Shown here: piece after piece, positions 9,398-21,284 of the stretch | Layout of the letters: every line of letters starts with the position of its first letter | Numbering within the stretch: the stretch's first letter is position 1 | DNA from: Blasia pusilla | Lineage: Eukaryota; Marchantiophyta; Marchantiopsida; Blasiales | Direction of reading: 5' to 3' | Assembly: GCA_050084515.1 (NCBI GenBank) | Contig: CM114273.1 | Location: forward strand, 36,456,001 to 36,520,000 | Length of the DNA stretch: 64,000 nucleotides | The notes under the pieces: model-generated | What the model saw: only the letters and a program-made list of their open reading frames with translations | Database searches by the model: none | What the model was told of the DNA's origin: nothing | Made by a program: the position numbers and the translations under genes

Positions 9398-11320
9398 TTA
9401 CCGAGGGCACACTAGTTTTAAGGAGTCTCATAAATTTATTTAGTCGAATGTATGTTTACTTCAAAATTCGTGTATGGCGAATGGAAATTAGGAGTTGGAC
9501 ACACATGCACTAGCATACCCTCACTAGCATCAGTTTCACATGCCCACTCTCACTATGTCCAAGATCCAAGGCACCATGGAAAATATTTTCACTACTGAAT
9601 CTATTACAAGGAGGTAATGGAACAAGAGAATTTTTTAGCTAGATGTTCAAATAAAGAATTCCTACCTAGTTCCATTTTCCCTTCTCAATCTCTACAAGGG
9701 AAAGAAACTATATCTTGTCACTACTCACACTCATTTTGCAATCGAATATGAAAAACAATCAAACAAGGCTGATGGAGGAAATGATTATTTTCTTTTTGTA
9801 CTTCTAAAAACAATTTATTTTTTGAAAACTTAAATTTTTTTTTCCAGGTGGGAAGAAAAAGAAACTTTGGAAATGAAAATTCTATTCAAAAGATAAGGAG
9901 GGGGAACATGAGAATAATTAGACAAATGATAGTTTCTAAAATGTGTAACAAAGATTTGTTTTACTATGAAGATATAAATACGTTTGTCACAAGCTCTCTC
10001 CACGTGTCATGAGCCTCTTTCATACTAACTTTTTTATTTTCCCCTTTTTAAGTAGACTATAATTGATAAAGAGAGGGAAATGATTTTGATTCTTATGCTA
10101 GTTTTTCTTACTACTAGGTAGTTCCTACATTATCTTACTATTATTACGTGAACATAAAATTTATACCTATTTAAAACTTTAGAACACTTCTCCAATTGAG
10201 GTCTCTTTTCAATTTTCCTCCATTTTCCCTCCAATTTTTTACTTTTTTGATATTCTAAACACACATATACATTTTTTTGAGTTTCTTCTATTGTTGGGCA
10301 AGAGACAAGATAGGAAATAGGCCAATGGTGGGAATTTAAAAAAATAATAATGATGAGTGTGATTTTCTTTTGTCACTTGGGAGATGAGGGTCAGATAAAT
10401 TGAAGGGAATCTCCTTTTTTGAGATCGAAGAGGGAAAATTCAATTCTTTTCTTCGTAGCAAAAGGAGAATTTATATTTTTCAAATGAGGAGTTTTCAATT
10501 TCATATCTTCAAAGCTTGATACATATGTCTAAAGGTTTTACATAACAGTTCTTCACTTGCTTTCTTTACAAGAAATATCCAAATAATTTTTTCTCAAATA
10601 TATATATTTTAAAGCTTAGTTTCCATCATCCAAAACTATTCAACTTGAAATATCCAAATCACATTTTAATAATGGGAAATATTTCATCACAAATAATCAA
10701 TCATCAACTTTTCCTTATTATAATTTAATTATGGTTTCTCATTTCCATTGTTTGTGCTCACCAAATGTATTGCTACCAAATTACTAAAACTAGTGGATGC
10801 TTGTACCATGCACAAGCTAGCGATGAGTACCATTGGTACGCTTGTTTGCTCTAAGTTAGTTAGATATGACTAACTAATTAGATGGGACTCGTATCGAACA
10901 TTGAGGTGTTTGTTGATGAGAGGCATGTTGCAAATAATAATAATAAACTTATTCATTTGATGAAGGATATATTTCATGTACTATTATAAGGAAAGGTGCC
11001 TCCTCATGATGATGAACTCATTGAATGACAAGTATTTATGACTCCAAAATAAATCCTCAAACATACAATTTTTTTTTTTCTAGAGGCATATCCATGTATA
11101 ACTTGAAGAAATGCAAGTTGATACTTGAGCTTTGTGAAAGAAAGGGGAGATTTTTTTATTAAATTTAAAATAAAATTAGATATTAGAGATTAGAGATTAA
11201 TAAATGGATTAAACAAGGAAAGCTAACTCATATATAATGAAATAAAGGAGGTGAAAGGATTGAATTTTATTTTCTATGAGTAGAGATCATTAATTTATTA
11301 AAATGAATAGTAGTGACACA
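9398..11320. other. AT-rich sequence without recognisable genes
   Basis: No open frame of note on either strand. At 10,790 a CTAG followed by a GCTTGTACCATGCACAAGC stem-loop resembles a third Helitron 3' end (minus strand), but the matching 5' end was not found, so it is probably truncated. Confidence 0.45.
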
Positions 11321-11321
11321 A

Positions 11322-11510
11322 TGGAGATTGCTACAAGAAGTGGTAGTGGCAGCGGTGAAGAAGACACATCTCTATAATTGACTTCATGATGGACATCCAT
11401 TTTTCCCCCTAGCCATAGTGATGAATGGGGCTATGGGGGAGAAATTTGACATGTTCCTTATGGACTACGCTCAACATCAATGGAGAAATGGGTTGTCTTT
11501 ACTTACTTGA
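11322..11510 (+). pseudogene. Second, more decayed copy of the LINE C-terminal region
   Basis: This stretch aligns with 8158-8340: both run from GAGATTGCTACAAG-like sequence through a CTTCATGA(C/T)GGACATC block and a CCCCCTAGCCAT block to AATGGGTTGTC. The alanine-rich run of the first copy is replaced, and stops break all frames. It shows that this LINE family has multiplied in the genome. Only the 3' end is present, as expected from 5' truncation during target-primed insertion. Confidence 0.7.
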
Positions 11511-12334
11511 CAATGTATCCTTTTTTTTGGATAATGGGTCCCTAAAGCCTTTGAGCATGCCCAAGCCATATGGGATTCTCCTTTTGACAAAAAGGCATGA
11601 TGATAAGTAGGCACCAGTAGGATACTTCATTTGTAATATGAGAGTCCTAAGTATTGTGGATAATGTAGCATAGCCAAATATTGGGATTAAAAGCCTTAAT
11701 AAACTAAAATGGGTTTTACATGCCAAGGGAAATTTCCCATGCAAGTACCAATAATTTATATGATTGAAATATCAATTGGTAGGATATATATATGGGACAA
11801 GTATAACAAGTAAGTGGGAGGAAATATCAAGAACAAGGATTGTTGTATGTAATAATCTCTCTTGGGAAAAACAGGTTAATATGAGATTACCTAAACAGTG
11901 TTGAAAATGCAAATGTCGGCAACATTTCATTTGACAAATGGAAAAATTTGAGGTGAGTGATAGTGTAAGAATAAGTATGTCTTTATTTGATAGCTTATCT
12001 GATGGCCTCACAAATATTTTTGGGAGAGCTAAAAAAGACAACTCATAGGCGTCATAGCCATAACAATGCGTAGGCTAGAATCAAATCTTTGCAAAGTAGA
12101 GCTCTCTGCTCTTCATGACACTTGTAAAGAGGGGGATGGATAATCTTGACAAAGAGATGTTTAATTTATATCTATATTGAATAGCCTCTTAAGGAGCTGC
12201 GAGAGAGTTGATATAGTCAAATGATAGTTGTGGCGACACCTTGGAAGGTATTACCTTAGAACACGTCTACCCAAACAAATGAAGATCCACCTTCCACCTT
12301 CCTTTGAAAAACCAAACTCAATAGGTTACATGTT
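11511..12334. other. No recognisable gene
   Basis: AT-rich sequence between the truncated LINE tail and an LTR relic. Short minus-strand frames at 11.5-12.0 kb show no family features. Confidence 0.4.
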
Positions 12335-13385
12335 GCAATTCTCAAAACCAAACATACACCAACGCGAAACATAAGGACTCTAGTGGGCTTACACTCTCGC
12401 TCACACTAGGATGGAAGTGAGTCTTATAAATGTGACATAAGTTGCAAAGGGGAGACGCGAGCCTTGATGGGCATCTCATATGATGAAGTTCATAATATGG
12501 TAGAAGAAGACCAAACGTCAAGCCAGACTTGAGAAGACTTCAAGTTCCATGAGAGTTGGGCGCCAAGGGGACTACTTCTTGATTTGGAACTTGACCGAGC
12601 GTTTGGGGGTTTTCCGTGTTTGAGGTCATAAGAACTAGACCCAAGATGCATTTGGAATGAATAAAGTGGCGTTGGAAAGCTTGTGGGAAGAAAATTCCAA
12701 CCCACTAAAGTTCTAGATGAACGCATGAGCAAAGATCTAGAAACCATCCTAACCTATCAAAATGATAGTTGGGTTGAGGGCCACAAGTAGCAGCCCAAGA
12801 AGACTTTCCTAAAGGTAGGAAGGAGATGGGGATATGTTGAACCATATATAAGGGGGAGGGCCTCTAAGGGTTCTTGAAATGTGAATCCCACTTTGGGAAC
12901 CATGGGGGTGAACCAAAGGCACATGATGGATTGAGAGATTGGCTTCGCGGTTTGGACATCAAGTCAAGTCTAGGTGAACCAATTATGGACACCAGCCTTG
13001 GACCTTAACGTATGACTCAAATATTTAGTCCCGCTTAGAGCCTCATTCAAGGTCCATAGGACAATTACAATTTCTAGGCGTGCTAGCAATGTTTTAGGTT
13101 CTTAGACTATCAAGGAAGTCTGTCCCAAATCTTGAAGGACTTGCATGTGTTGGGAAGTGAGCGGTTGGATCGGTATCTAACCTTGCCTATATTGATTTAG
13201 CTTGAAGGATGGTCCGAGACCAAGACACGCGTGACATTAGGCTGGTTGTCCCAAACCGTGACTTATGTGAGTGTTTTTGGGTGCAAATTCATAGGGAGAG
13301 CGTGACCTATTGAACACAAGCTTCTGCAAAACACAAAACCGACATTCAAGGGAGTAGGTGCTCAACATTACATTTGCAGATTTCC
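12335..13385 (+). repeat. LTR relic of the Ty3/gypsy family, copy A
   Basis: The plus strand matches the reverse complement of 53,583-54,567 over most of its length. Shared landmarks are a CTCTAGTGGGCTTACACT block (12.37 kb), a block near CCCAAGATGCATTTGGAAT (12.64 kb), TTGAGGGCCA (12.77 kb) and a terminal GTGAGTGTTTTTGGGTGCAAAT (13.27 kb). No internal domains of the element are next to it, so it is a solo or orphaned LTR. End points are estimated to about 30 bases. Confidence 0.7.
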
Positions 13386-16300
13386 GAGCACTTACACAAT
13401 GGCTCCGACAACAACACGTACAACAAGAGCTAACATTAGTGTACGATATACCTAAGTACAACATGATAGCAAAAAGCCACAACAAAAAATACTTTACCTT
13501 TTAACTTGGATTAATTCACGGAAAAACCACATACGATATTCACCTTCCTCTACAATATATAACACTAGTGTAAACCCCTGCAATACAAAAATTCAAATTA
13601 CCCCCATAATCAAAATTTCAAAATTTTCAAATACTATTTTAAATCAATGTCAAAAGATCCTATTAATTTAAAAGTTGAGCTATTTTATTTACCACAAGTA
13701 TTAGAAGAGTTTGTATAATGAAAGGGCAATTTACAATAATAATAATAACTATAAAAGAGTTAGGAAAGTGAGAAGAAAGCCGAAAGATCCTCAAGAATAC
13801 CGAAGTGGAGTGTTAAGAGAAACCATAAATTCACTTAGAGTGTGAACGACGTAATCCAAGAAGACCGACAAGAGGGAAAATGAACCAATCTGCAAATCAA
13901 CAAAGAGCTTGGGAGCTTTTGAACCTGCCCAAGCCGCATTAGAAGTCATTGAGAATTATGTTGCACACAAGTTTATTTTTCTTGCTGTCCGTAGAGGGGG
14001 AAACATTTCAAACAAAAACGTGTGCAAATAAAAAATTGCACTCTCCAATAGCACTATCAATTAAAATATTAATTTTTTAACAAAATAAAAAATAATATCA
14101 TCAAAAGAGAACAAAATCCTTTTTGGATGTAGGAAATGTGTGTGACGTTTAGGGTTTAGGATTAAAAAAAATCACACCAAAATAGTAACCCGGATTTGAG
14201 TAGCCATATTAGCCATACTACTCCGGTGATGAGTTTAAGGAAAGCACCTTTCTCTTAAAAAAATAAAATTCCGGATGGGTTTACTGAGCCCTCTCCTTCC
14301 TCCCATCACCAAGAGAGGTCCGACGACACGGCACACTAGATGACTCCGGAGGGACAGCTCTAGCTATGAAGAGGTGATTTGGAGCTTCGATTTGCAGAGG
14401 TGGGGGAGGCATAATTGCATGCAGCACAGCAAAGAAGACGATGGCGACGAGTACGATGTGCGCAAGACATGCCACGGATACTCTGCCGCTCTGGCGATGT
14501 CACCGTGGAGCGTTCCGAGATGTCCAAGCGGAGGAGGTGGTACGACGACGAACTCCTGTTGCTCTGTACCGATCGACTTATGGGGCTTCAATCAGAGAGC
14601 GATGCGCACAAACTTCACGTGATGCGGGAAAGCGGAGGTTGCAGATTTCTTAAGGCAAAGCGAACATGTTGGCACAGGGTGATTCAAATTGTCTCGGATA
14701 CCGTCAAGGACAGACGAACTGACTGATAGCGAAGTGAATCAGAACTCGCACGATGGGACGCGAATATGCTCCCACGCAACTCGATCGTCCAAAATCGCAG
14801 CCTCACTTTGGGTGTAAGCGGAATTCGAATGTGCCAGGTCCACCAACTTTCATATGATCCGATTTACACAGATTTTTGAATTCGGCTTAGAAACCCCTAG
14901 AATGTGAGTTATTGTAGCGTGGTCGCGAAGTGAAATGTCGACATTGGACCGAGTTCAAATTTCGTGTGCCAGACAAGTTCCTTATGCAGAGAGGAATCTG
15001 CAAACCCTCGCGGTGGATCCAAACTTCCTTGCACGTATGACCCTCTCTCCGTCGACCGTCACCGCGATGAACTCCCGCACCTGCTGCCCGCTGGACTTGA
15101 AGACAAGAAAGCGGGTATGAGATGAGGTGGCTATTTCCACCTCGATTCAGTTGGAGGTAGCGTGCTGAGTTATGGCTTTTGGACTACAGCGTAATGAAAT
15201 GAAATTAAACCGATCCGTACCGTGGTGATGAGTTCGAGAAGGTTTTCAATAACCTTCTCATCTCTCAGTCTAGACTCTAAAGGTTATCCGTAGACCTATG
15301 AAATCTCTAAATCTGGATTCTGGACTGGTCGTGTTGGTCTGCAACCGTCTTTCAAATCTGCTTGTGATTCCAGGATGGAAGGTGCTCAGCGGTAAACGGG
15401 AGTGCACTCGAGAATTTGCTTGAATCGAACGCTCGTGATTTACGCTCTGATCAACAAACCGAAATCACGAAACGCCTGCAGCCGAAATGGACGAGGGGCT
15501 TAGCGGATCAGCAGCCGCCTCTTCTCCGATTGGACGGTAAGCGGTTTGAAACGTACCTCCAGCCCTCGATGGCCCAGCGAAAATCGTGCAGCACCTACAG
15601 CCGAAAAGATGAGTCTCCCAAGAGCAGCAGCAGGCGGCCCTCGGAATGGACGGTGTGCGGTTGGGAAAGCCATCAACGGAAAAGCCTCCGCAGCCCTCCC
15701 TCCCTCCCTCCCCCCCGCACTTTCCCCTACGACACGTGAAACCGTCGTTGCTAACAACTGATCCTATCCAGATGCAGCAGTAATGGACGATTAACCGTCA
15801 ACGGTGTTCTTCGCGATCAATCAATGAGACAGGCGAGCAAGTAGCTCTCCTCTGAAAGAAAGTCCCGACGCCGAGTTATCCCGGACGACCTACGAACGTT
15901 TGCTGTGGTCGCTCTCAGTCACGATCGGCTTTCGGAGAATCAATCTAACATTGGTATCGATTGTCGAAATGGGGGTCCTTTCACGAGTCCCCCTCGCGCA
16001 CATCAGGTCACTGACTTGTTGACATGGCGAGAAGTTTGAGGCTTAGCACGAACTCCGGCGCATGCCACTGTTAATTGACCTCATCCGGATCCACCGACGG
16101 TTCCCAATTCGCATGGATTTCAGGGGTGAAGTACCGTGACACAGGAAGCTATGGAGGCGTGCCACCGCAGCCTCTAACTGAAAGGGGCAACACGACGCCT
16201 CATAGAGCATCGTGATTCGCAGTGTGGGAGGTCCGGTATGGCGCTGGAATGAGAACAGCTGTTGAGGCTGTAGCATCTATTATATAGCGGGACGAAAGTC

Positions 16301-16682
16301 AATTAAAAGGAATGCTCCCCTTGTTCCCGGCATGACCGGAGGAAGATCGCCTCAGCGTGCAATGCATAGGCACTGTGACCAAACAATCCGGGAGGCGATG
16401 GAGAGAGCGAGAAGAGAAGGGGCCTGAGTCCTGGGGATAAGATGCAGATAATTTGGCGAATTCGCCGGTTTATTATTGGCAATACGAGAGCAGGAAGGAC
16501 ATTTTTGGTTCAAACCACTTCGAGTTGCGCTTCTGTCTCAGCACTGTGAGAGGCCGATAGAATTCAATCCACTTTATTTTTATCGGACATACTGTTCGAG
16601 CACATGCGCAATGCGTCTCGAGAGTGGTGCTGGTGATCTATGTCTTTCTCAAGGCTTCGTATAGATTTCCACAAGGCGAGAG
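13386..16682. other. Gene-island sequence, no identifiable gene
   Basis: 13.4-14.28 kb is AT-rich. From 14.28 kb GC content rises clearly. Overlapping open frames of 60-107 codons exist on both strands at 14.3-14.7, 14.9-15.1 and 15.4-15.76 kb, but none shows a family motif, and splice structure cannot be fixed by eye. Host exons or promoter sequence may lie here; I see nothing firm enough to call. Confidence 0.4.
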
Positions 16683-16727
16683 TGAGACAGAGACAGAGAG
16701 AGAGAGAGAGAGAGACAGACAGAGAGA
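16683..16727. repeat. GA-rich microsatellite upstream of the DUF26 gene
   Basis: Forty-five bases of GAGA/GACA repeats end about 98 bases before the start codon of the DUF26 gene. GA tracts in 5' flanks are binding sites for plant BBR/BPC GAGA-binding proteins; a regulatory role here is inference. Confidence 0.7.
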
Positions 16728-16824
16728 TGAACTCATGGCAGTCTTGAATATCAGAAGGCTGCTGTGCTCCGTTTCATAAGTTGTGATCGCCAGATCTTCA
16801 GCGGTATACCAGAGGTGATATGCC

Positions 16825-17841
16825 ATGGAAAAGTCACGGCGGTGGAGCAAGCGTCGATCGGTTGTTGTGTTGCTCCTCTCCTTCGCCTGCTACATCGCTC
16901 GATCCTCTGGCGCCGGGCAATCCAGCCATTCTTGCACTGGCCAGGACACATGTTGTGATTCCAGCAACTCCTACGACTACGACTCCCCATTTCGTTTCAA
17001 CCTGGACGCTTTGTTGTCCAGCATCCAGAACGCTACCAAGGTCCCCAAGCAAGGCCCTGGAGGTCGGATTTCTCAATTCCTGTCGTCACCCGACGACCCC
17101 ACCTCAAGTCCCGAGCCTGCTCATGGCGCTTGGATGTGCGCCGAGAACCAGTCGCCGGAGGAATGCGAATTCTGCATCGATCGATTGCTCAACGACATCC
17201 AGTCCGGGCTTCCGGATTCACCAGGCTGCAAGCGCTCCACCGCCGTGCAAATCGCGGCATCGGATGGCAAGTGCAGGGTGAGATTCGACCGGGTCCAATT
17301 CTGGAATCCGTCGGACATTTGCCAGCCTCTGTGCTGCTCGGCGGAGCACATCGAGGATGGATACGTGTGGAACTACGGCGGAAATGTGCTGCGAGCCTGG
17401 AACAAAACCCAGGCGACTCTCAAGGAAAAGGCTGCAGCCAATCAGTTGTCATACAGGGATTTCTACGATCCCGCGCAGGATGAAGATGTGGCGCTCGAAG
17501 ATGGTCCCGTGCACCTGGCTCTACACCACCGCTTTCTGTCGATCGTGTACATCGGCTATGACTGCGCTCCGTGGGTGAATGGGCCGCAATGCCTGAGGTG
17601 TGTGGACAGCCTGCTGCTCTCCCTGGACCACTGGTATTTCAGAGAAGGTGAGCACTGCGAGGACGCGGTTGGGATGACCGTAAATGACGATCACTCGCAC
17701 TACTCCGTGAATCCTCATCAGGAACCGGGAGCCAATGTAGTTCGTGGTGGCTCTGGCGATTGGCCGCGAGGCCAGTGGCCCCGGGGGTCTTGCAAGCTTT
17801 TCTTCGACAATAGGCCGCACCCCGAGTCCTTGTACGTGTGA
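16825..17841 (+). CDS. Secreted protein with two DUF26 (Gnk2-type) domains
   Basis: An intact single-exon frame of 338 residues. Residues 1-30 form a signal peptide: basic n-region (KSRRWSKRR), hydrophobic core VVVLLLSFACYIA, then small residues. Two copies of the DUF26 signature C-x8-C-x2-C follow: C105/C114/C117 with partners such as C135 and C150, and C247/C256/C259 with C278 and C323. N193 is in an NKT glycosylation sequon. No second membrane segment or kinase domain is present, so this is a cysteine-rich repeat secretory protein rather than a receptor kinase or plasmodesmata-located protein. Gnk2-type domains bind mannose in ginkgo, and related proteins act in the apoplast in defence and cell-wall signalling; the ligand here is unknown. 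The inter-domain stretch (about 172-236) is longer than usual. The start is chosen because it gives the complete signal peptide. It is the only unbroken host-like gene in the window. Confidence 0.88.
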   Translation: MEKSRRWSKRRSVVVLLLSFACYIARSSGAGQSSHSCTGQDTCCDSSNSYDYDSPFRFNLDALLSSIQNATKVPKQGPGGRISQFLSSPDDPTSSPEPAHGAWMCAENQSPEECEFCIDRLLNDIQSGLPDSPGCKRSTAVQIAASDGKCRVRFDRVQFWNPSDICQPLCCSAEHIEDGYVWNYGGNVLRAWNKTQATLKEKAAANQLSYRDFYDPAQDEDVALEDGPVHLALHHRFLSIVYIGYDCAPWVNGPQCLRCVDSLLLSLDHWYFREGEHCEDAVGMTVNDDHSHYSVNPHQEPGANVVRGGSGDWPRGQWPRGSCKLFFDNRPHPESLYV

Positions 17842-19138
17842 TTGTGCGCGGGTGCACGTTCACGACGACGACAGATAACTTCTCGCTCTCTATCTGTTGT
17901 TGTCGTGGAAGTCTGTGGCAGACCAGTTTGGTTGGTCGCTCGCGGCGTGAAATCTCGAGACGACGCATGAGGGAGTCTGGAACTCCAGTTTCTATTTCTG
18001 GGCTGAAGGCTTCTGATCGAATCGGGACGGAGCGCTTTCCATTCCTGTGCAGATCGAGCCAATTAGGCCAGCATCCTCGCCTTCGACCGTTTTCTGTCGG
18101 AAAGGTGGCCGTCGTTCAGAAACTCCCAGCACCACTGGAGACGCCTCAAACCGATGTTGAAGAACAGTGAAAGCGCTGCCGGTCTTCCTGTCCGGACGGC
18201 GCTTGAAGGTAGGGGCAATGACGGGATCTGCAGCCCAGGAGAAACAATCAATCATCCCAGACATTCTGAACAGAGTTAAAACAGGCGATCGAATTGCTTA
18301 ATTGGGAATTTGATCTTGCATGATTTGCACTTCTCAACCTGTATCTCGAAATCTGGACGAATGGCTTGCCTGATGCAAAGCCAAGACGCACCCATATCTG
18401 GTAAGGTGTGCCATGTGCCAACATGTACAACCAAATCAGCTCTGATCTCTTAGAGTAAAGGAGGGAAGAAAAGCTGAGAACTGGTTACTGTTGAACTTCA
18501 TTTTCGGGATGTGAAGTCTGAAAGTGGGCTGAAGTCGAGTAGTTCAGGAAGTGGAATGAGCCATATGAGCAATGCAACGAGAGAAGAAACGTGTACATAG
18601 ATTATCTGTTCAACCATTGAAGGTCGATCAGAAGGAATAGAAGAGCGAGGTACTAAGAAGGTCACTGGTTCTCCAGCTTCTGTCAGTTGGACATCGGTTG
18701 GATGATCACAAGTAGAAGGATACACTTGAGGATCACGGGGCTTGTGATGTACGCAGACACAGGTACTGCGTGAGTCTCGTACGATTGTAAGTAGACTAGT
18801 ATAATTAGGAGCAGGATGCTCCGTTCTTAAGAGAGGCCGGACGTCTCTGGCACCACCGTTACTGATACCGAACGAGGCACAGATTTAGAAAGGGCCATTC
18901 CTATACAATTCTGTTATTTCTCGAGCCTTCTGTGCAAAGTCTCAAGTTTCATTCTTGTCCATTTCTATCGCTCTTAGTGACCTGTTTCTACTACTATTTT
19001 GCGGTGTTGTCTGTCCACCACTGTCCGGCCCTGGTCAATCATGTGTTTCGAGACGAGAATGGTAAGAAAACCATGGAACGACTACCCTGAAATCGCCGTC
19101 GTCATAAGATCAAAATGGCCTCGTTGTGGCAGGAGAAC
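17842..19138. other. 3' flank of the DUF26 gene, no further gene
   Basis: Composition stays GC-moderate to 18.2 kb and then falls. Small frames on both strands overlap each other and show no recognisable motif. Confidence 0.45.
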
Positions 19139-19490
19139 AAGGTACAATATTGACAGTTCAATTGAGTTGCAATATACCGCCCGGGGTATAGAAAAGAAAA
19201 GACGCGCAAAACATGTGAATTGTTGTACAATGACAGTTTGATGAGCAGAAAATGAGCCGAGAAACGTTAATCGCCCCGCGTAAAGTGTTCGAAATCCGGG
19301 ATACGCTGGCAGATAAATAAGGCACAAGATCGACAGTTCAATGAACGGCAAGACTTTCGGTTTTCGAAGTCTAGAAACGATGCGGAAAAAAAGTGAAATA
19401 TCGCTCAACGACTGTTTGAAGAAAGCGGCACAAAATGGGAACCGTCACCCGCAAACTGTTCGAAATCTGGAAAATACGGGCATCATGAAT
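19139..19490. repeat. Degenerate tandem duplication, about 177-base unit
   Basis: Unit 1 (about 19,139-19,315) and unit 2 (about 19,316-19,490) align end to end. Shared landmarks are GACAGTTCAAT near each start (19,152 and 19,332), a GACAGTTTGA/GACTGTTTGA block and GTTCGAAATC near each end (19,288 and 19,459). Similarity is clearly below identity, so the duplication is old. No coding function is recognised. Confidence 0.65.
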
Positions 19491-21103
19491 CGTCTCTGGT
19501 GCCTTGTTGCGAACCTCTTCCCAACCGTCTCGTTGGAAGAGCCGAACGTGCTCATCATGCTTGACGTAGTACGTGGGACAGTCTCACTTTGCACAGTCAT
19601 GCATGGATTTCACTCGTCACGAGAATATATTATATATGGCCACCGCGCGCTTGGCGTAGCCACACATGGAACAAAACCTGAAGTTCTAATTAATTTTCCT
19701 CTGATCTCCGCGACTGGATTACTAAGCGTCTGTTCCCATGCCCTGCTATGATCTCCCCGGGACTCCGTGTCTCAATCAATCAGGTCAGTGATGTAACATG
19801 TGAATGTACTCGTCACTGGTGCGTGATTGGCGATCACCACAACTAGTTAGCAAAGCACACCGCTCACCGCGGAACGCTGACGAGGCTGAAAGAAGACATT
19901 ACTCTGCTCAAGATTGTTGGAGGAGCCGGGATCAGGTGCCGAACTCTCCGTTGACAGCGGCATCGACATTTGGTGTTCCAATCGCAGCAGGAGTCCTAAA
20001 GCTTAAACGAATCGCACCAGGAGACTGATAGCTTAAACGAAGTGAAAGCTTTGCATGACTTGTCGTTCCGGATGCGATTCAGGAAATCAGACTGGACTGT
20101 ACGGTGCCGAAGGAGGAACTTCGTTGCGAGAGGCAGATCCGACCTACTTTTGTGTGATAGAGATCAGTTCTGCAGCTGTTGACGTCATGTTGTTTTTTCT
20201 TGTTGCCATTGAAATAAAAAATATTTTCTTGTTATGCGATCGCCACATGTCAGGTGTTTACAAATCAAGACACTCTCCAATCGTAATATAGTTGATACGA
20301 CGGAAAAAATAAACAAGTCTGATGTGGTTGGGGAGTATTATAGCGAGTAACCAAGAAATTAAATAACAAAAAGGTGTGCTCGGGTAATAAGTAAGCTATC
20401 GGAGTTATAGTGAATACATCGGACTTTCGCATTAAGTAACCCCTAATGGAATTAGAGGTAGATTTGCAAATGTGGACCATGATAATACGAGGTCATAGAC
20501 GTTGTGAGCATAGGCTGAATGTCATCGATTATCAATATTCTCTTACGTTTGTAGCAAATACGAACCTGTTATGGTAGTAAATGGTGTTGGAATAATTTAT
20601 TGGAAAGAGACCACGTATAATATACTCGTAAGCGCCTATTGGAACAAACGACCTTCTAGTGGTGGTGGTGGTGGTGGTTACCCATTGAGCTACAATCTAG
20701 CAAGAGAACATAAGGTTATTCTTATTCCACAAGGGAATTTCGGAAAGGGATCAGGGTTCACTAGTTCAACCTGGGGTTAAGCTAGCCCGATGATGAATAG
20801 GCGTAAGGTGTAAGCGCGTTAAGAACGAAAAGTCTAAATGTGTAATACCGAAATCAAAAGAATTGGGAAATTAAGTGTGTCGTAGTCATGTACAGCCGAT
20901 CAACATGAAATGATAGTCACTTTGGAAAATATGAACATTATTAGATTAAAATCAGTAAAGGCGAGCACCGTTGTTTACAATATGAATGGAAACATTCGTG
21001 GAAGCCAAAGTAGAGAAGGAAAAAGGCGTGAAAAATTGCAACCAAATGTTAACTGAAAAATTGTATTGGCTACCGAGGATTATATCAAGATATTGCAATG
21101 CAA
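19491..21103. other. No recognisable gene
   Basis: GC falls from the gene island toward AT-rich repeats. At 19.99-20.04 kb the sequence AGCTTAAACGAA occurs twice 37 bases apart. A (GGT)n run lies at about 20.66 kb. No frame has family features. Confidence 0.4.
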
Positions 21104-21284
21104 TCTATATTATTATGGGAGAGTGCCCTTATACGAGGTGCCTTCCATCCTGGTGACACTTGTCTTTTTTCGCCTCTAATTGATTGACAGGAGTTGTTCT
21201 CCCCACTAACCTCTTTTGAAACTCGAGCCTTTGTCTTCTCGAGCTAATTTTCATTCACCCGTGCATAGCACACGCACCAACTAG
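21104..21284 (+). mobile_element. Short non-autonomous Helitron, copy 2
   Basis: The plus strand starts TCTATATTATTATGGGAGAG after an A and ends CTAG before a T (21,281-21,284). CGTGCATAGCACACG near the 3' end forms the subterminal hairpin. It is 181 bases long and has no coding capacity. It shares end sequences with the copy at 9,204-9,397, while the centres have diverged. Confidence 0.8.

Noticed and set aside
10790-10830. Third Helitron
   Set aside because: CTAG and a stem-loop resemble the 3' end of the other two, but no TC 5' end was found, so it is not called as an element.
14281-15761. Several overlapping 60-107 codon frames in GC-rich sequence
   Set aside because: Both strands are open over the same bases, no motif is visible, and high GC explains open frames; I could not support any one as a gene.
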